Shown piece after piece: positions 54,260 through 63,840 of a stretch of DNA of 64,000 nt (positions are counted from its first letter, which is position 1; each line of letters starts with the position of its first letter). The notes below the pieces were generated by a model that was not told where the DNA came from, ran no database searches, and worked only from the letters and a program-made list of their open reading frames with translations. Position numbers and translations under genes: made by a program. Source of the stretch: Chryseobacterium pennipullorum (lineage in GTDB: Bacteria > Bacteroidota > Bacteroidia > Flavobacteriales > Weeksellaceae); assembly GCF_003384725.1 (NCBI RefSeq), contig NZ_QNVV01000012.1, positions 62,001 through 126,000 of the forward strand, written 5' to 3'.

Positions 54260-57200
54260 TTAAGAGGTTAGATCGTCTTCTAATAATCCTTTCAGAAAAT
54301 CATCGTCTAATCCTTTGTCGTTTGTTGTGATGGATCCGGATGATTTGATTTCAAATTCACACAGGTAAGCTGCCAATTCATTCACAGTTGAATAACTCCA
54401 GATGATAGAGGGTTCCACATGAATAGTATATCTGGCATTTATGTCACTTATAAAGCGTATCGACAATGAGGAATCGAGTCCATATTCTGAAAAAGAAGTG
54501 AAATGAGTAAACAAGCTGCGTTCAATTCCGGCTTCTTTTTCCAGCCAGTTATAAATCCAGGTCTCTATTTCCGAAACATTTTTGTTATTTGAGGGTTGTT
54601 TGATGGAAGATGAACTGCCAGTCTCTGTTGCCCTAAATATGACCTTTTCTGAAATATTTTGTTCCTCTGATCTTTTTGGTGTATTCTGAGTTTCTATTGC
54701 GCGCAGATCCCGGAAAGGAGAGCGGGCTGATGCTTCAGGAAAAACAGGTTGTGTGTAAATGGTCTTGTGATCTTTCAGAATATGATTGAATTGTTTTTCA
54801 AAACGATGTTTGGCAAGCAGCGTTGTATTGAATTCAAGAGTATCTGTGATAATCGTTGTGATTTTTTTCTCCAGCCAGTTTTTGGCCTGGGACGAAATAT
54901 CGTCCTGGCACATCCATACAATCATCTGATAAGTGAGCACTTCTCCAAAAGCATATCGGGCAAATTTCCTGTGTTGTCCTTCGGAATCAGTGGTCTGCTC
55001 GTTAAACTGTTTTTTGATATGCTGTATTTTTTCTGTTTGAAGGGTGGTGTTGATCGCTACATGCTGATGGGTTAAAAAGTTCAGGGTTTCCATAATATTT
55101 TCATCGGTACGTCCTCCCAAATCAGCAATTAACGATTCTGATGGACCTTCGAATATTCTCAATACTCTGGTATCACGGAAAAGCTGGGCAATGCCGTTAT
55201 GTTCTGAATATCCTCTGGCTGCTGTGATCTGCATCAGAAAATCGACGCCTTTCCAGGTTTCTTCCGTGGAGAATATTTTTCCGGCACTTACCAGCATGTC
55301 AGGAAGGAGAAGATCTTCATCTTTCCATTGCACGAGTTTTGACTGATAAGTTTCAACGATCTCTAATATCCAAAGAAGTTCATTGAGGTTTTTAAGAACA
55401 ACAGGCTGATCGATGAGGTATCCTGAATTAACTTTTCTGTTTTCAGCCCATCGTTTAGATCGCGATAAGACGGTTTTCAGAATTCCTATGCACATAGAAT
55501 TGATTCCGATACGTCCCATAGAGACTACTTCGTGCAGAACTTCAGCGCCTTTCCCAATCTCTCCCAGAATATGTGAAGCCGGGATTTGTACATTATTCAT
55601 TGTAAAATGTCCCTGTACAGTGCCCCGCATTCCCATGGTCATACATTCTTCAATATGATGTAACCCGGGAGTTCCCTGTGGAACTAAAAAGGCGGATTGT
55701 CCAAGATATTTACCATTTTCGTCCTGTGTATGGGCAATGACTGTCAGATAACTCGCCCATGAAGATGAGCCTACCCAGCATTTTTCACCATTTAAGATCC
55801 AGTGGCCGTTATGTTTCTGTGCGAAAGTTTTTCCTGCGTTAGGATTGCTTCCGGCACCGGGTTCGCTTAATGCAAAGCTGGCGGTTCCTTTGCCTGCTGC
55901 CAGATCTTTCACCACTTTTTCCCTGATTTCTTCTTTGGCAAATTTTGCGATAGGATGCAGCCCCAGCAAGTTGTGGAGACTCACCAATAATCCCAATGTC
56001 AGATCAGCAGAAGAAATGATTTCTATTATAGTTCTTGCCTGGCTGAGACTACAGCCCAACCCAGCATTTTCCTGTGGAATCAGTAATCCCATTAATCCCA
56101 TCCGGGAAAATTCAGTCATGATGTAGGGTGGAATTGAACGTCTTTCGTCAATAGTATAGCTGTCAACTCTGGTTTGAAGAAAATGCTGTAGTTCCTCAAT
56201 GGTATTTTTGAAGGTATTTTCCTCAAGCGGAATGTGAACCGTATCTGCATTTTTTACAGGTACCGTGAAACCTAACTGAGAAGTGTGTAAAATGTTTTCC
56301 CACTCATTGCGTTCCGTAGTACGTTTAGCCAGTCGTCTCTGAATTTTACCACTGGTAGTTCGGGGAACATGCATGGGAGCAACAAAAATAATTTTTTCAA
56401 TGGCTATTCCATGTTCTTGTAAAACAGCGTTGCGTATTGTTTTGGCATATTCATCAAATTTTGGAGATAAAACAGCACTTCGGGTTAATTCCTGTACAAT
56501 ATAACAGCATTCATTACCCTCTTTATTCATGGCAAAAGCAGCCGCTCCGTCAGTTCTCAGATCAGGATGTGAATAGCAGGAGGTACGCTCAATGTCCTGA
56601 GGATAATAATTTAAACCTCTGATGATAATGAGATCCTTAATTCTGCCCACAATATAAATTTGTCCGTCATCATCTTTGAAGGCAAGGTCTCCTGTTCTTA
56701 GATATACCGTATCATTGGAAAGGGAATGGAAATAGCTTTCGGATGTAGCCTGTTTGTTTTCGTAATATCCATCAGTTACTGAAGGTCCTGAGTACCATAG
56801 TTCACCAATTGAATAAGGATCAAGGACAGTAAGTTTTGAAATAGAGTCCGGTAATTCTTTTTCAAGGTCAGAAATGGCAATAATATCGATACCATGGTTA
56901 TCAATGACCTGTCCGTTTCCTACGAGATAAACGGAACTTTCATCTTCGGGGAAATCCCTGGCTGTTTCCAGAAAACCGCTTTCTTTGAGAATTACTTTAT
57001 TTTTCTTCAGGGCTTCTTTATCTACTTTCAGCCATTTTACTTTTTCACCTTCTTTGTTCAAAGCAACCGTTAAAGTAGCTTCTGCTAAACCATATCCGGG
57101 AGAAATGACATGATCATTGGCTCCAAACATCGAAATGGCATTTTGAAAATCACAGATGGTTTTAAATCGGATCGGTTCGGCTCCGGAAGCACACATTTTG

Positions 57201-58132
57201 AGAGCCTCCAGTGAGATTTCGGCTTTTTTATTCGTTTGTTTAAGCTCGTGGTGAAGCTGTACCAATTTATCGGCTACCAGCTGATACGCAAAGTTAGGAC
57301 CTCCGGTATGCGTCCCTTTCCATTTGCTGAGCGCATAGACCCAATTGAGAGGCCTGCTCATAAAATCTTCAGGTTTCATCAGATAAAGGCTGTTTCCATT
57401 ATAAATTGTCTGTACAATAAACAGGATGAGTCCCATATCATGATAGAAGGGAAGCCAGCTTACAAATACACTGTCTGGAGTGGCGTTCATATTTTTTCTG
57501 GATTCTCTGGAATTTTTGATCAGAGAATTTTGGGTCACCACAACTCCTTTAGGATTTCCTGTGGAACCGGATGTATATTGTAAAAATGCAGTAGGATGAA
57601 TATCCGGTTCATCTGTAAAGGCTGTTTCCAATTGATCTGAAACCAAAATTTCTACTTCGGTTACCTGTATTTTGTTTAATAGTTTAGATTTACTTAAAGA
57701 CTGAATCAACCTTGAAGCATTTTTTTTAGCTGTAATGATCGTTTCAGGAAAACATTCTCCGGCAATATTCTCCCATTTATCCAAAGATTTTGAACGTCCC
57801 GGAATATTAAGCGGAACAGGAATCGCTCCGATCCATTGACAGGCTAAAAATGCAATGACGAATTCGATCCCCTGATTAAAAATAAGCAGGCAGCGATCTC
57901 CTTTTTTTATGTTTTTATATTTTAAAATCTGTGCATATCCCTTTACCTGAAATAAGAGTTCTGAATAGGTAAACGGGTTTTCCTGAAGATCAATATCCAC
58001 ATCGCAGAATGCTGTTTTATGGGGATATTGTGCAGTTCTTTTGATCAGAAAATCAATCAGACACTGATCATCTTTTGCAGACGACTGATGGTCTGCTGTA
58101 TGGGGCATAACTTGAACATGACTTTTTTCCAT
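54260..58132 (-). CDS. Starter loading protein: FAAL-acyl-CoA dehydrogenase-ACP fusion
   Basis: 1290 residues. Fatty acyl-AMP ligase (about 20-610): LQYTSGSTGNPKGVV, WLPFYHDMGL, GYGLAEATLTVA, YLRTGDLAF, IIIRGLNYYPQDIE. Acyl-CoA dehydrogenase domain (about 640-1075): ASFALSEPGAGSNP, NGEKCWVGSSSWASYLTV, TAARGYSEHNGIAQLFRDTR and RIFEGPSESL with the catalytic-type Glu. ACP at the C-terminus: SEYGLDSSLSIRF (Ser1221). It should activate a fatty acid as adenylate, load it on the ACP and introduce a double bond before PKS extension. This replaces the salicylate loading seen in pyochelin-type pathways. The gene starts 29 bp after the monooxygenase gene. Confidence 0.94.
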   Translation of the reverse strand: MEKSHVQVMPHTADHQSSAKDDQCLIDFLIKRTAQYPHKTAFCDVDIDLQENPFTYSELLFQVKGYAQILKYKNIKKGDRCLLIFNQGIEFVIAFLACQWIGAIPVPLNIPGRSKSLDKWENIAGECFPETIITAKKNASRLIQSLSKSKLLNKIQVTEVEILVSDQLETAFTDEPDIHPTAFLQYTSGSTGNPKGVVVTQNSLIKNSRESRKNMNATPDSVFVSWLPFYHDMGLILFIVQTIYNGNSLYLMKPEDFMSRPLNWVYALSKWKGTHTGGPNFAYQLVADKLVQLHHELKQTNKKAEISLEALKMCASGAEPIRFKTICDFQNAISMFGANDHVISPGYGLAEATLTVALNKEGEKVKWLKVDKEALKKNKVILKESGFLETARDFPEDESSVYLVGNGQVIDNHGIDIIAISDLEKELPDSISKLTVLDPYSIGELWYSGPSVTDGYYENKQATSESYFHSLSNDTVYLRTGDLAFKDDDGQIYIVGRIKDLIIIRGLNYYPQDIERTSCYSHPDLRTDGAAAFAMNKEGNECCYIVQELTRSAVLSPKFDEYAKTIRNAVLQEHGIAIEKIIFVAPMHVPRTTSGKIQRRLAKRTTERNEWENILHTSQLGFTVPVKNADTVHIPLEENTFKNTIEELQHFLQTRVDSYTIDERRSIPPYIMTEFSRMGLMGLLIPQENAGLGCSLSQARTIIEIISSADLTLGLLVSLHNLLGLHPIAKFAKEEIREKVVKDLAAGKGTASFALSEPGAGSNPNAGKTFAQKHNGHWILNGEKCWVGSSSWASYLTVIAHTQDENGKYLGQSAFLVPQGTPGLHHIEECMTMGMRGTVQGHFTMNNVQIPASHILGEIGKGAEVLHEVVSMGRIGINSMCIGILKTVLSRSKRWAENRKVNSGYLIDQPVVLKNLNELLWILEIVETYQSKLVQWKDEDLLLPDMLVSAGKIFSTEETWKGVDFLMQITAARGYSEHNGIAQLFRDTRVLRIFEGPSESLIADLGGRTDENIMETLNFLTHQHVAINTTLQTEKIQHIKKQFNEQTTDSEGQHRKFARYAFGEVLTYQMIVWMCQDDISSQAKNWLEKKITTIITDTLEFNTTLLAKHRFEKQFNHILKDHKTIYTQPVFPEASARSPFRDLRAIETQNTPKRSEEQNISEKVIFRATETGSSSSIKQPSNNKNVSEIETWIYNWLEKEAGIERSLFTHFTSFSEYGLDSSLSIRFISDINARYTIHVEPSIIWSYSTVNELAAYLCEFEIKSSGSITTNDKGLDDDFLKGLLEDDLTS

Positions 58133-58161
58133 GTTAGTTGTATTGGTTTAGTGGTGGTTAT

Positions 58162-59625
58162 TTATTGACAAAAAGTATAAGCAGACTGATCTACTTTTTT
58201 TGTCAGTTTTTGATATTCTTTCGCTTTGCCGGGCCAATTGTTGAGAATAATATCTCCGTCTTTGTACCAGCTGTTCTTAGCCTGAGTCCAGGCCTTTTTC
58301 TTCATTCTTTCGTTGACCTGACGGGTAAACTTCTTCTGGAAATCAGGTTTCACATCCATGTATTTCAGTCTGTTATTCGAAATAAGAGTGATACATTCAG
58401 TGATGTAATGAGCCTGATTTTCTACCATGAGCAGGACAGAACTATGAGCAAGATTCGTATTGGGACCGAACATCATAAAGAAATTCGGGAAACCTGCCGT
58501 TGTAATTCCAAGATAGGTCTCTGTGGACTGCTCCCAGGCATTGCGTATAGAAAGTCCATTTAATCCTTGTATATCCAATCCTTTCAGAAAGGGGTTGCTT
58601 TCGAATCCGGTCGCGTAAATAATAACATCCAAAGGAATTTGATCTCCGGACTTGGTAACAATACCATCCTCAGTGATATATGAGATTCCATCTACATTGA
58701 CCTGTACATTTTCTTTTGCCAAAGCAGGATAATATTCGTCTGATAAAAGGACACGGACCGCTCCCATTGGATAATCCGGGGTCAGCTTTTTCAGAAGTTC
58801 CGGATCTTTGACAGACTTTTTGAGGTGGCTCAAGCTGACACCCTGCCAAAGCTTTTTCCAGAATTTGTTCTGGCCCATCAAATGATAAAACACTCCATTG
58901 AATGTATTATTTGAATGACGTGCCCAATTGAGTGTGAAAGGGTATTTTTGATGCCAACGTCTGTCCTTATCGTTGTACAGCGAGTTTTTCTTGGGTAATA
59001 ACCATTTTGCACTTCGTTGGAAGACCGTCAGAGACTCTACATCAGGAACAATCTTCGGAACAAACTGAATGGCGCTGGCTGCATTTCCTATAACTCCTAC
59101 ACGTTTTCCTTTCAAATCAATCTCATGGTTCCATTGTGCGGAATGCCATGTATTTCCTTTGAAAGTTTCTTTTCCCTTAAAATCGGGGATTTTCGGGTGG
59201 TGCAGCTGACCTATGGCCATAATAAGCGACTTTGCAGTATAGGCATCACCTTCTTTGGTCTTCACTTCCCAGCAGCCTTCATTTTCCATAAATGATGATG
59301 AAGAAAATTCTTTTTCATACAGGATATGTTCTTGTAAATCGTTCTTTTCTGCATTGAATCTTAAGTAATCAAGAATTTGTGGCTGGTCTGACCATTTTTT
59401 CGCCCAACCTGCAAAAGGTTCAAAAGAGTAGCTGTACAATGCTGAAGGTACATCACACTGAGCACCGGGATAGGTATTGTCTCTCCAGGTTCCTCCCAGG
59501 TCTTTTGCTTTTTCCAGGATAAGAAAAGAATGGATCCCTCGTTTTTTTAAGCTGATCGCCATTGAAATTCCTGAAAATCCTGATCCTACAATGATGGCTT
59601 CATACACTTTTTGATTGATGGCCAT
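58162..59625 (-). CDS. Class B flavin monooxygenase (Baeyer-Villiger type)
   Basis: 487 residues. FAD-binding GSGFSGISMAISLKKRG at the N-terminus, the class B fingerprint FKGNTWHSAQW (FxGxxxHxxxW), a second Rossmann motif GKRVGVIGNAASAIQ for NADPH, and DVIIYATGFESNPF near the end. The final G of the second motif is Ala. It should insert oxygen or hydroxylate a substrate using FAD, NADPH and O2. Its place between the DoxX-like gene (3 bp) and the loading protein gene implies tailoring of the acyl chain or rings, for example N- or C-hydroxylation. The site of action is not shown. Confidence 0.93.
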   Translation of the reverse strand: MAINQKVYEAIIVGSGFSGISMAISLKKRGIHSFLILEKAKDLGGTWRDNTYPGAQCDVPSALYSYSFEPFAGWAKKWSDQPQILDYLRFNAEKNDLQEHILYEKEFSSSSFMENEGCWEVKTKEGDAYTAKSLIMAIGQLHHPKIPDFKGKETFKGNTWHSAQWNHEIDLKGKRVGVIGNAASAIQFVPKIVPDVESLTVFQRSAKWLLPKKNSLYNDKDRRWHQKYPFTLNWARHSNNTFNGVFYHLMGQNKFWKKLWQGVSLSHLKKSVKDPELLKKLTPDYPMGAVRVLLSDEYYPALAKENVQVNVDGISYITEDGIVTKSGDQIPLDVIIYATGFESNPFLKGLDIQGLNGLSIRNAWEQSTETYLGITTAGFPNFFMMFGPNTNLAHSSVLLMVENQAHYITECITLISNNRLKYMDVKPDFQKKFTRQVNERMKKKAWTQAKNSWYKDGDIILNNWPGKAKEYQKLTKKVDQSAYTFCQ

Positions 59626-59628
59626 GGG

Positions 59629-60054
59629 TTACTTTGTTTTTGGAGTGACAACAAGCTGTTTCAGACGATCTTTTTCATAAAAAACCAGGACAAAATTCAT
59701 AATAGATACGATCATTCCGGAAGCGAAAAATCCAGGGTGGGCAGGCGGCATATCATGAATAATATGAATTAAAAAGATATTGACTGCAAAAGGAAGATAG
59801 AACAGTAAACCAATCCACCAGTATCTTTTGGTTAATAAAAGTATTCCTGCAAATAATTGGGCTAAACGAACGAAAGGACCTAAATAACTCATCATAATAG
59901 CATCATGCAACTGGCGGAAGGTCTTTCCAAACAATAAAATTCCTTCGCTTTGCGGATTATAGCCTTCTGTAAACATGGCATAGGTTCCGATTGCACCGAA
60001 AAGTAACAGCACAACGGCAAAAACATACCTGAGTATGGTCATGGATTTTCTCAT
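59629..60054 (-). CDS. DoxX-like small membrane protein
   Basis: 141 residues with four predicted helices: ILRYVFAVVLLLFGAIGTYA, FVRLAQLFAGILLL, WWIGLLFYLPFAVNIFLI and FASGMIVSIMNFVLVFY. Charged turns lie between them and the C-terminus is basic. The pattern (helix, loop with FGKTFRQL, three close helices, PF-x-N in helix 3) is that of the DoxX/DoxD-like family, whose biochemical role is poorly fixed but often redox- or quinone-linked. It is 3 bp from the monooxygenase gene and may help it or protect the cell during the oxidation. Confidence 0.75.
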   Translation of the reverse strand: MRKSMTILRYVFAVVLLLFGAIGTYAMFTEGYNPQSEGILLFGKTFRQLHDAIMMSYLGPFVRLAQLFAGILLLTKRYWWIGLLFYLPFAVNIFLIHIIHDMPPAHPGFFASGMIVSIMNFVLVFYEKDRLKQLVVTPKTK

Positions 60055-60146
60055 AATATTTGATTTTTTAGTGTAAGTTTTAAAATGACGAATAGCAATA
60101 GATGAGCATCTGAATAACTTTCAGACACTCATTCCATTGCAATGTT

Positions 60147-61424
60147 CTAGTTCAGTTTTAGAATATGAGACATCCCTGTTGTAGTGACTGTTTTGGTTTT
60201 ACTTAGATTGCTTAAATTGATTTTATTGATGTAGTTGCTTGTTTTATTGGCAAATGGAACATAAGCGAATCCGTTTGCGAAATAACATCTTGCTACTTTT
60301 CCTCCGATGGTATAATCATCATCTACTTTTGTGGCTGTTTTCGCATTTAAATCAAAGCTCCACCAACGGAAAATAGCATCTGTATTGTATGAATACGGAT
60401 TGCCCGGATCCAGTTTTGAAGGATCGAGTACGGTAGCCAGGAATTTACCGTTTCCGTAATATTCGAAGTTGGTAACAGGATTTCCGTTTCCTTGTGATGC
60501 GGCTTCCAGGTTAAAATAATAGTCTTTATCGAATTCTGTAGCTCCGTTTTTGATTCGTAACATACAGGCAGGCTTACCAATCACGTTTCTGGCTCCGCCA
60601 AATACATTGTGACACAATACATAGATATCTCCGGTTTCCGTTTTATTCATGTAGTAAACGCCGCCGCCGGTATTCCAGGCTCCTGTAAAGGAACCTCTTG
60701 TATCCGTGATAATTTTTACAAGTGCATTAGAATTATCACTGGATGAATTATTGACTTTGGTAAGATCGATAACAAGAATATCACATGTTGTCGTAGCCGG
60801 AGTGAACGTGTTAAAATCATTCATGTAATACAATGCTGCGTACATATAATTTCCATTGATGATAATCTCGGTAACCCCATCCGCCTGAATTTTGGCTCCG
60901 GCAGTAGGGAAGTTGGTTACCTGTCCGACTCTTGACATGGAGGTCCAGTCGATTACTCCGGTTTTAGTCATCGTTGTTGGATTAAAGATCACGATTTTCC
61001 CTGATCCTCCTATATAAGCTGTATTTTCGTCCTTAAATGCAATGTTTCCCTGAAATCCCAGCTCAGGAACTGCAATTGATCCTTTTTTCTCGCCGGCATT
61101 TCCGTTGGATAAAGTCCATCTGGTGATCGATTTGTTTTGATAATCATTCACATACACAGCCTTTTTAAACTCATAGACTCCTCCGGAATGGGAAGCAGAA
61201 ATTTCGTATGCCTTAGAATTGTCTAATGTTCCTGTAAAATCCGGAGATTCTAACTTCTGCATATAGGCAGAAAAGGACATTCCATTGGAGTTTTGGGGTC
61301 TTGTAATCAGGGCGAAACTGGCTGTTCCGCTATCCGCTGTTGGATTTCCGGGTTCATCATCTTTGCTGTTGCAGGATAAGATGCTCAGCAGCATAAAACT
61401 TAAAGCAGTTAATTTGTTCTTCAT
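60147..61424 (-). CDS. DUF4374/XusB-like surface lipoprotein, predicted metallophore binder
   Basis: 425 residues. Lipoprotein signal MKNKLTALSFMLLSILSC, followed by NSKDDE, which fits the K-(D/E)2 surface-export signal of Bacteroidota lipoproteins. The mature protein is almost all beta strand with repeated propeller-like blades (IAVPELGFQGNIAFKDENTA, TEIIINGNYMYAALYYM, GGKVARCYFANGFAYVPFAN). This is the DUF4374 pattern; from memory, the xenosiderophore-binding lipoprotein XusB of Bacteroides belongs to this group. It is encoded 25 bp downstream of a TonB receptor gene, as in xus loci, which points to a siderophore-like product. No PepSY partner gene is present. Confidence 0.84.
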   Translation of the reverse strand: MKNKLTALSFMLLSILSCNSKDDEPGNPTADSGTASFALITRPQNSNGMSFSAYMQKLESPDFTGTLDNSKAYEISASHSGGVYEFKKAVYVNDYQNKSITRWTLSNGNAGEKKGSIAVPELGFQGNIAFKDENTAYIGGSGKIVIFNPTTMTKTGVIDWTSMSRVGQVTNFPTAGAKIQADGVTEIIINGNYMYAALYYMNDFNTFTPATTTCDILVIDLTKVNNSSSDNSNALVKIITDTRGSFTGAWNTGGGVYYMNKTETGDIYVLCHNVFGGARNVIGKPACMLRIKNGATEFDKDYYFNLEAASQGNGNPVTNFEYYGNGKFLATVLDPSKLDPGNPYSYNTDAIFRWWSFDLNAKTATKVDDDYTIGGKVARCYFANGFAYVPFANKTSNYINKINLSNLSKTKTVTTTGMSHILKLN

Positions 61425-61449
61425 TGTTTTGATTTTTTATGATTTCTGT

Positions 61450-63840
61450 TTAGTTAAATTGATACGTAATCTTAGCGTAAATGCTCCGTCCCGGCTTTTG
61501 AACAGAGAAGTTATCATATACCTTGGCGTTGGTCAGGTTTTTTCCGTCAATCGCAAAACTCCATTTCTCGTTTTTAGAATGAACGGACACCGAAATATCG
61601 TTGACAAACTGTGATGGAATAATTGTTTTGGAAGATTTTATCCCATTGATAGCCCAGGTGAGGAAATATTCATGGACATAAGATCCGGTGTATAATACTC
61701 TGAAATAATAGTTTTTTTTATTTCCGGGATCCAGTGTGTAAGATATCTGGGCATTTCCAAAGAGATAAGGAGTATTAGGAATTCTGGCGCCCACATATTT
61801 GTCATTAAAAATTCCGGAATCATCTACTCCCCGTAATCGGGTATCCAGATAAGTTGCATTAAGATTGAAACTAATCTTGTTGTTAATCTTATATTCCATG
61901 AACCATTCTGCACCAAGGGTCGAGGTCTTTAATAAATTCGTGTAGGCAGCAAGGGCATTGGAAAAAGTGGTAAGGAGAATACGGTCTTTTGTATTTCTGT
62001 AAAAACCACTGATTCCTGTAAATATTTTGCCTTCTAAAGTTTTATACTGTACCTTAAAGTTGAGGTTATGACTCTTGGCTGATTTTAAGTTAGGATTAGG
62101 GCTGGTTGTAATATAATCCCCGAAAATCTCCCTGCTGTCAGGCTGTCGAACAGTATATTCATAACCTGGTAATATCGAAATTTGTGGCGTTGCCATCCAT
62201 TTGAAAACCTGACCAAAACCAATATCAGAAGAGGAAGACGAATTGAGTTTGTCAAATTCATTATTAATCTTAAAATTAATGCCCCGAACCTGGTTGTAGT
62301 AATGTTTGAAAGAAGTATTGGAAATCAGGTGACCATTTAAAAATTTCGATTCAAGAGAAGTACCGAAAAAGTTATTGAATAATGTTTGAGGGGTTTTAAA
62401 GGGATCTTCTTTGTAGGTAGCTGTACCTGCTTTATCTTCTCCGGTTAATTCCATTCTTGTAGTCAATAGGTTAACGTTCAGTTTGTAATGGTCTCCTAAT
62501 CTGAAAAAGGCATTTTCTCTTGCATAGAACACATTCTGATTGATTTTTGGAGTACGTCCCTGGGTGTATAATCCGCTTTCTCCCTTAGTTGTTCCCTGGG
62601 CATAATTGCCGTCCCAGAAATAGATTCGTGATGAAATATCTTCAAAATAAGTCTGTTCAAAATTGTATCCGGCAGTCACATCAATCTGCCATTTATTTTT
62701 TTGTGCACTTGATTTTTTCCAGTTCAAAGCGGCTCCGCCAGTATATTCTCTGGAAAAAGGCTCTCCCCAGGGCTGTAGAGCGGTAACTCCATGCTGCCAC
62801 TCTTTATAAGTGTGAGTGAAAGTAGAAATGAATTTCAGGTGATCTGCCCAGCTTAGGTCTTTAACACCTACCTGTAGTTTGGCTAACGCAAAATCATATT
62901 GATCATTAAACCTTCTGGCACGTCCTTTTTTTGTGTTGTATAAATCGTCAACCACAATATCTACATCATCCATCCAGTAGTCATTGTCTGAATGACGGTA
63001 CACCGCATCGAAGCCTGCATAGAATTTTTTGTTTTTGAAAGGATGTCCTAAAGCGTTGAGGGTGGCTTCGTGAGAATTCCATGAACCATAACTGTATCCT
63101 GCCCCCAGAAAATCTTTTTCTCCCTGTTTGGTAACAATATTGATGACTCCTCCTAAAGCATCAGACCCAAACTGTACAGGAATCAGCCCTTTGTATATTT
63201 CAACACGATCAATGATGTTGGCGGTGAGATTCTGCAGTTCAAAACCACGTCCCAGAAGATAAACAGGAATTTCATCTACAAAAACCCGGACATCTTTTCC
63301 ATCAATACCGTTAAGGATCACATTCACAGTACTTCCCATTCCGCCTTGCTGCTGTATTCGCAATCCGGAAGCCAGGTTTAAAGCTTCTACAACTGTTTTT
63401 GAGGAGGTTTTAAATTCTTTGAAATCAATAACTTCAGGAGTATACAGTGACTCACGGATTCTTTGTGATGCTGAAAGTTTTGTTCCTTCCACAATCACTT
63501 CTTCGAGTTCATAAGCAGATTTTAAAAGAGTAACATCCAATGTTTCCCGCTCTTCACTGATCTGAATTTTGAAATCTTTTTTTCTAAATAACGAATTTTC
63601 TACAGAAACCATATATGTACCTGGTTTTTCATAAATTGTTACTTGCCCATTCCTGTCTGTTGTCTGTTGAGTAATAACTCCATTTCCTTCAACAGTGATT
63701 TTTGCATTGAAAATAGCTTGCTTATTTTCATTTTTTACATTGATAATTGTTTGAGCATTAGTGTATTTAATTGAAAAAGCAGTTAGAAAAAATGCTGCTG
63801 CAAACTTGGAGTAATTTAAACGCTCAAAAATTAGTTTCAT
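61450..63840 (-). CDS. TonB-dependent outer membrane receptor, first gene of the biosynthetic operon
   Basis: 796 residues. A signal peptide (LNYSKFAAAFFLTAF...NAQ) is followed by a carboxypeptidase-regulatory-like domain (about 30-110). Then come a TonB box (YELEEVIVEGTKLS), plug motifs EALNLASGLRIQQQGGMGS, IDRVEIYKGLIPVQFG and ALGGVINIVTKQG, and a beta-barrel ending AKITYQFN. Barrel and plug resemble ferric siderophore/catecholate receptors more than SusC. It heads a gene run with short gaps down to 28844 and is directly followed by the XusB-like lipoprotein gene, so it is the likely uptake port for the metal-loaded product. Confidence 0.93.
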   Translation of the reverse strand: MKLIFERLNYSKFAAAFFLTAFSIKYTNAQTIINVKNENKQAIFNAKITVEGNGVITQQTTDRNGQVTIYEKPGTYMVSVENSLFRKKDFKIQISEERETLDVTLLKSAYELEEVIVEGTKLSASQRIRESLYTPEVIDFKEFKTSSKTVVEALNLASGLRIQQQGGMGSTVNVILNGIDGKDVRVFVDEIPVYLLGRGFELQNLTANIIDRVEIYKGLIPVQFGSDALGGVINIVTKQGEKDFLGAGYSYGSWNSHEATLNALGHPFKNKKFYAGFDAVYRHSDNDYWMDDVDIVVDDLYNTKKGRARRFNDQYDFALAKLQVGVKDLSWADHLKFISTFTHTYKEWQHGVTALQPWGEPFSREYTGGAALNWKKSSAQKNKWQIDVTAGYNFEQTYFEDISSRIYFWDGNYAQGTTKGESGLYTQGRTPKINQNVFYARENAFFRLGDHYKLNVNLLTTRMELTGEDKAGTATYKEDPFKTPQTLFNNFFGTSLESKFLNGHLISNTSFKHYYNQVRGINFKINNEFDKLNSSSSSDIGFGQVFKWMATPQISILPGYEYTVRQPDSREIFGDYITTSPNPNLKSAKSHNLNFKVQYKTLEGKIFTGISGFYRNTKDRILLTTFSNALAAYTNLLKTSTLGAEWFMEYKINNKISFNLNATYLDTRLRGVDDSGIFNDKYVGARIPNTPYLFGNAQISYTLDPGNKKNYYFRVLYTGSYVHEYFLTWAINGIKSSKTIIPSQFVNDISVSVHSKNEKWSFAIDGKNLTNAKVYDNFSVQKPGRSIYAKITYQFN

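Noticed and set aside
28989..63840. Pyochelin or yersiniabactin cluster
   Set aside because: Salicylate synthase and salicyl-AMP ligase are absent, and a fatty acyl ligase takes their place.
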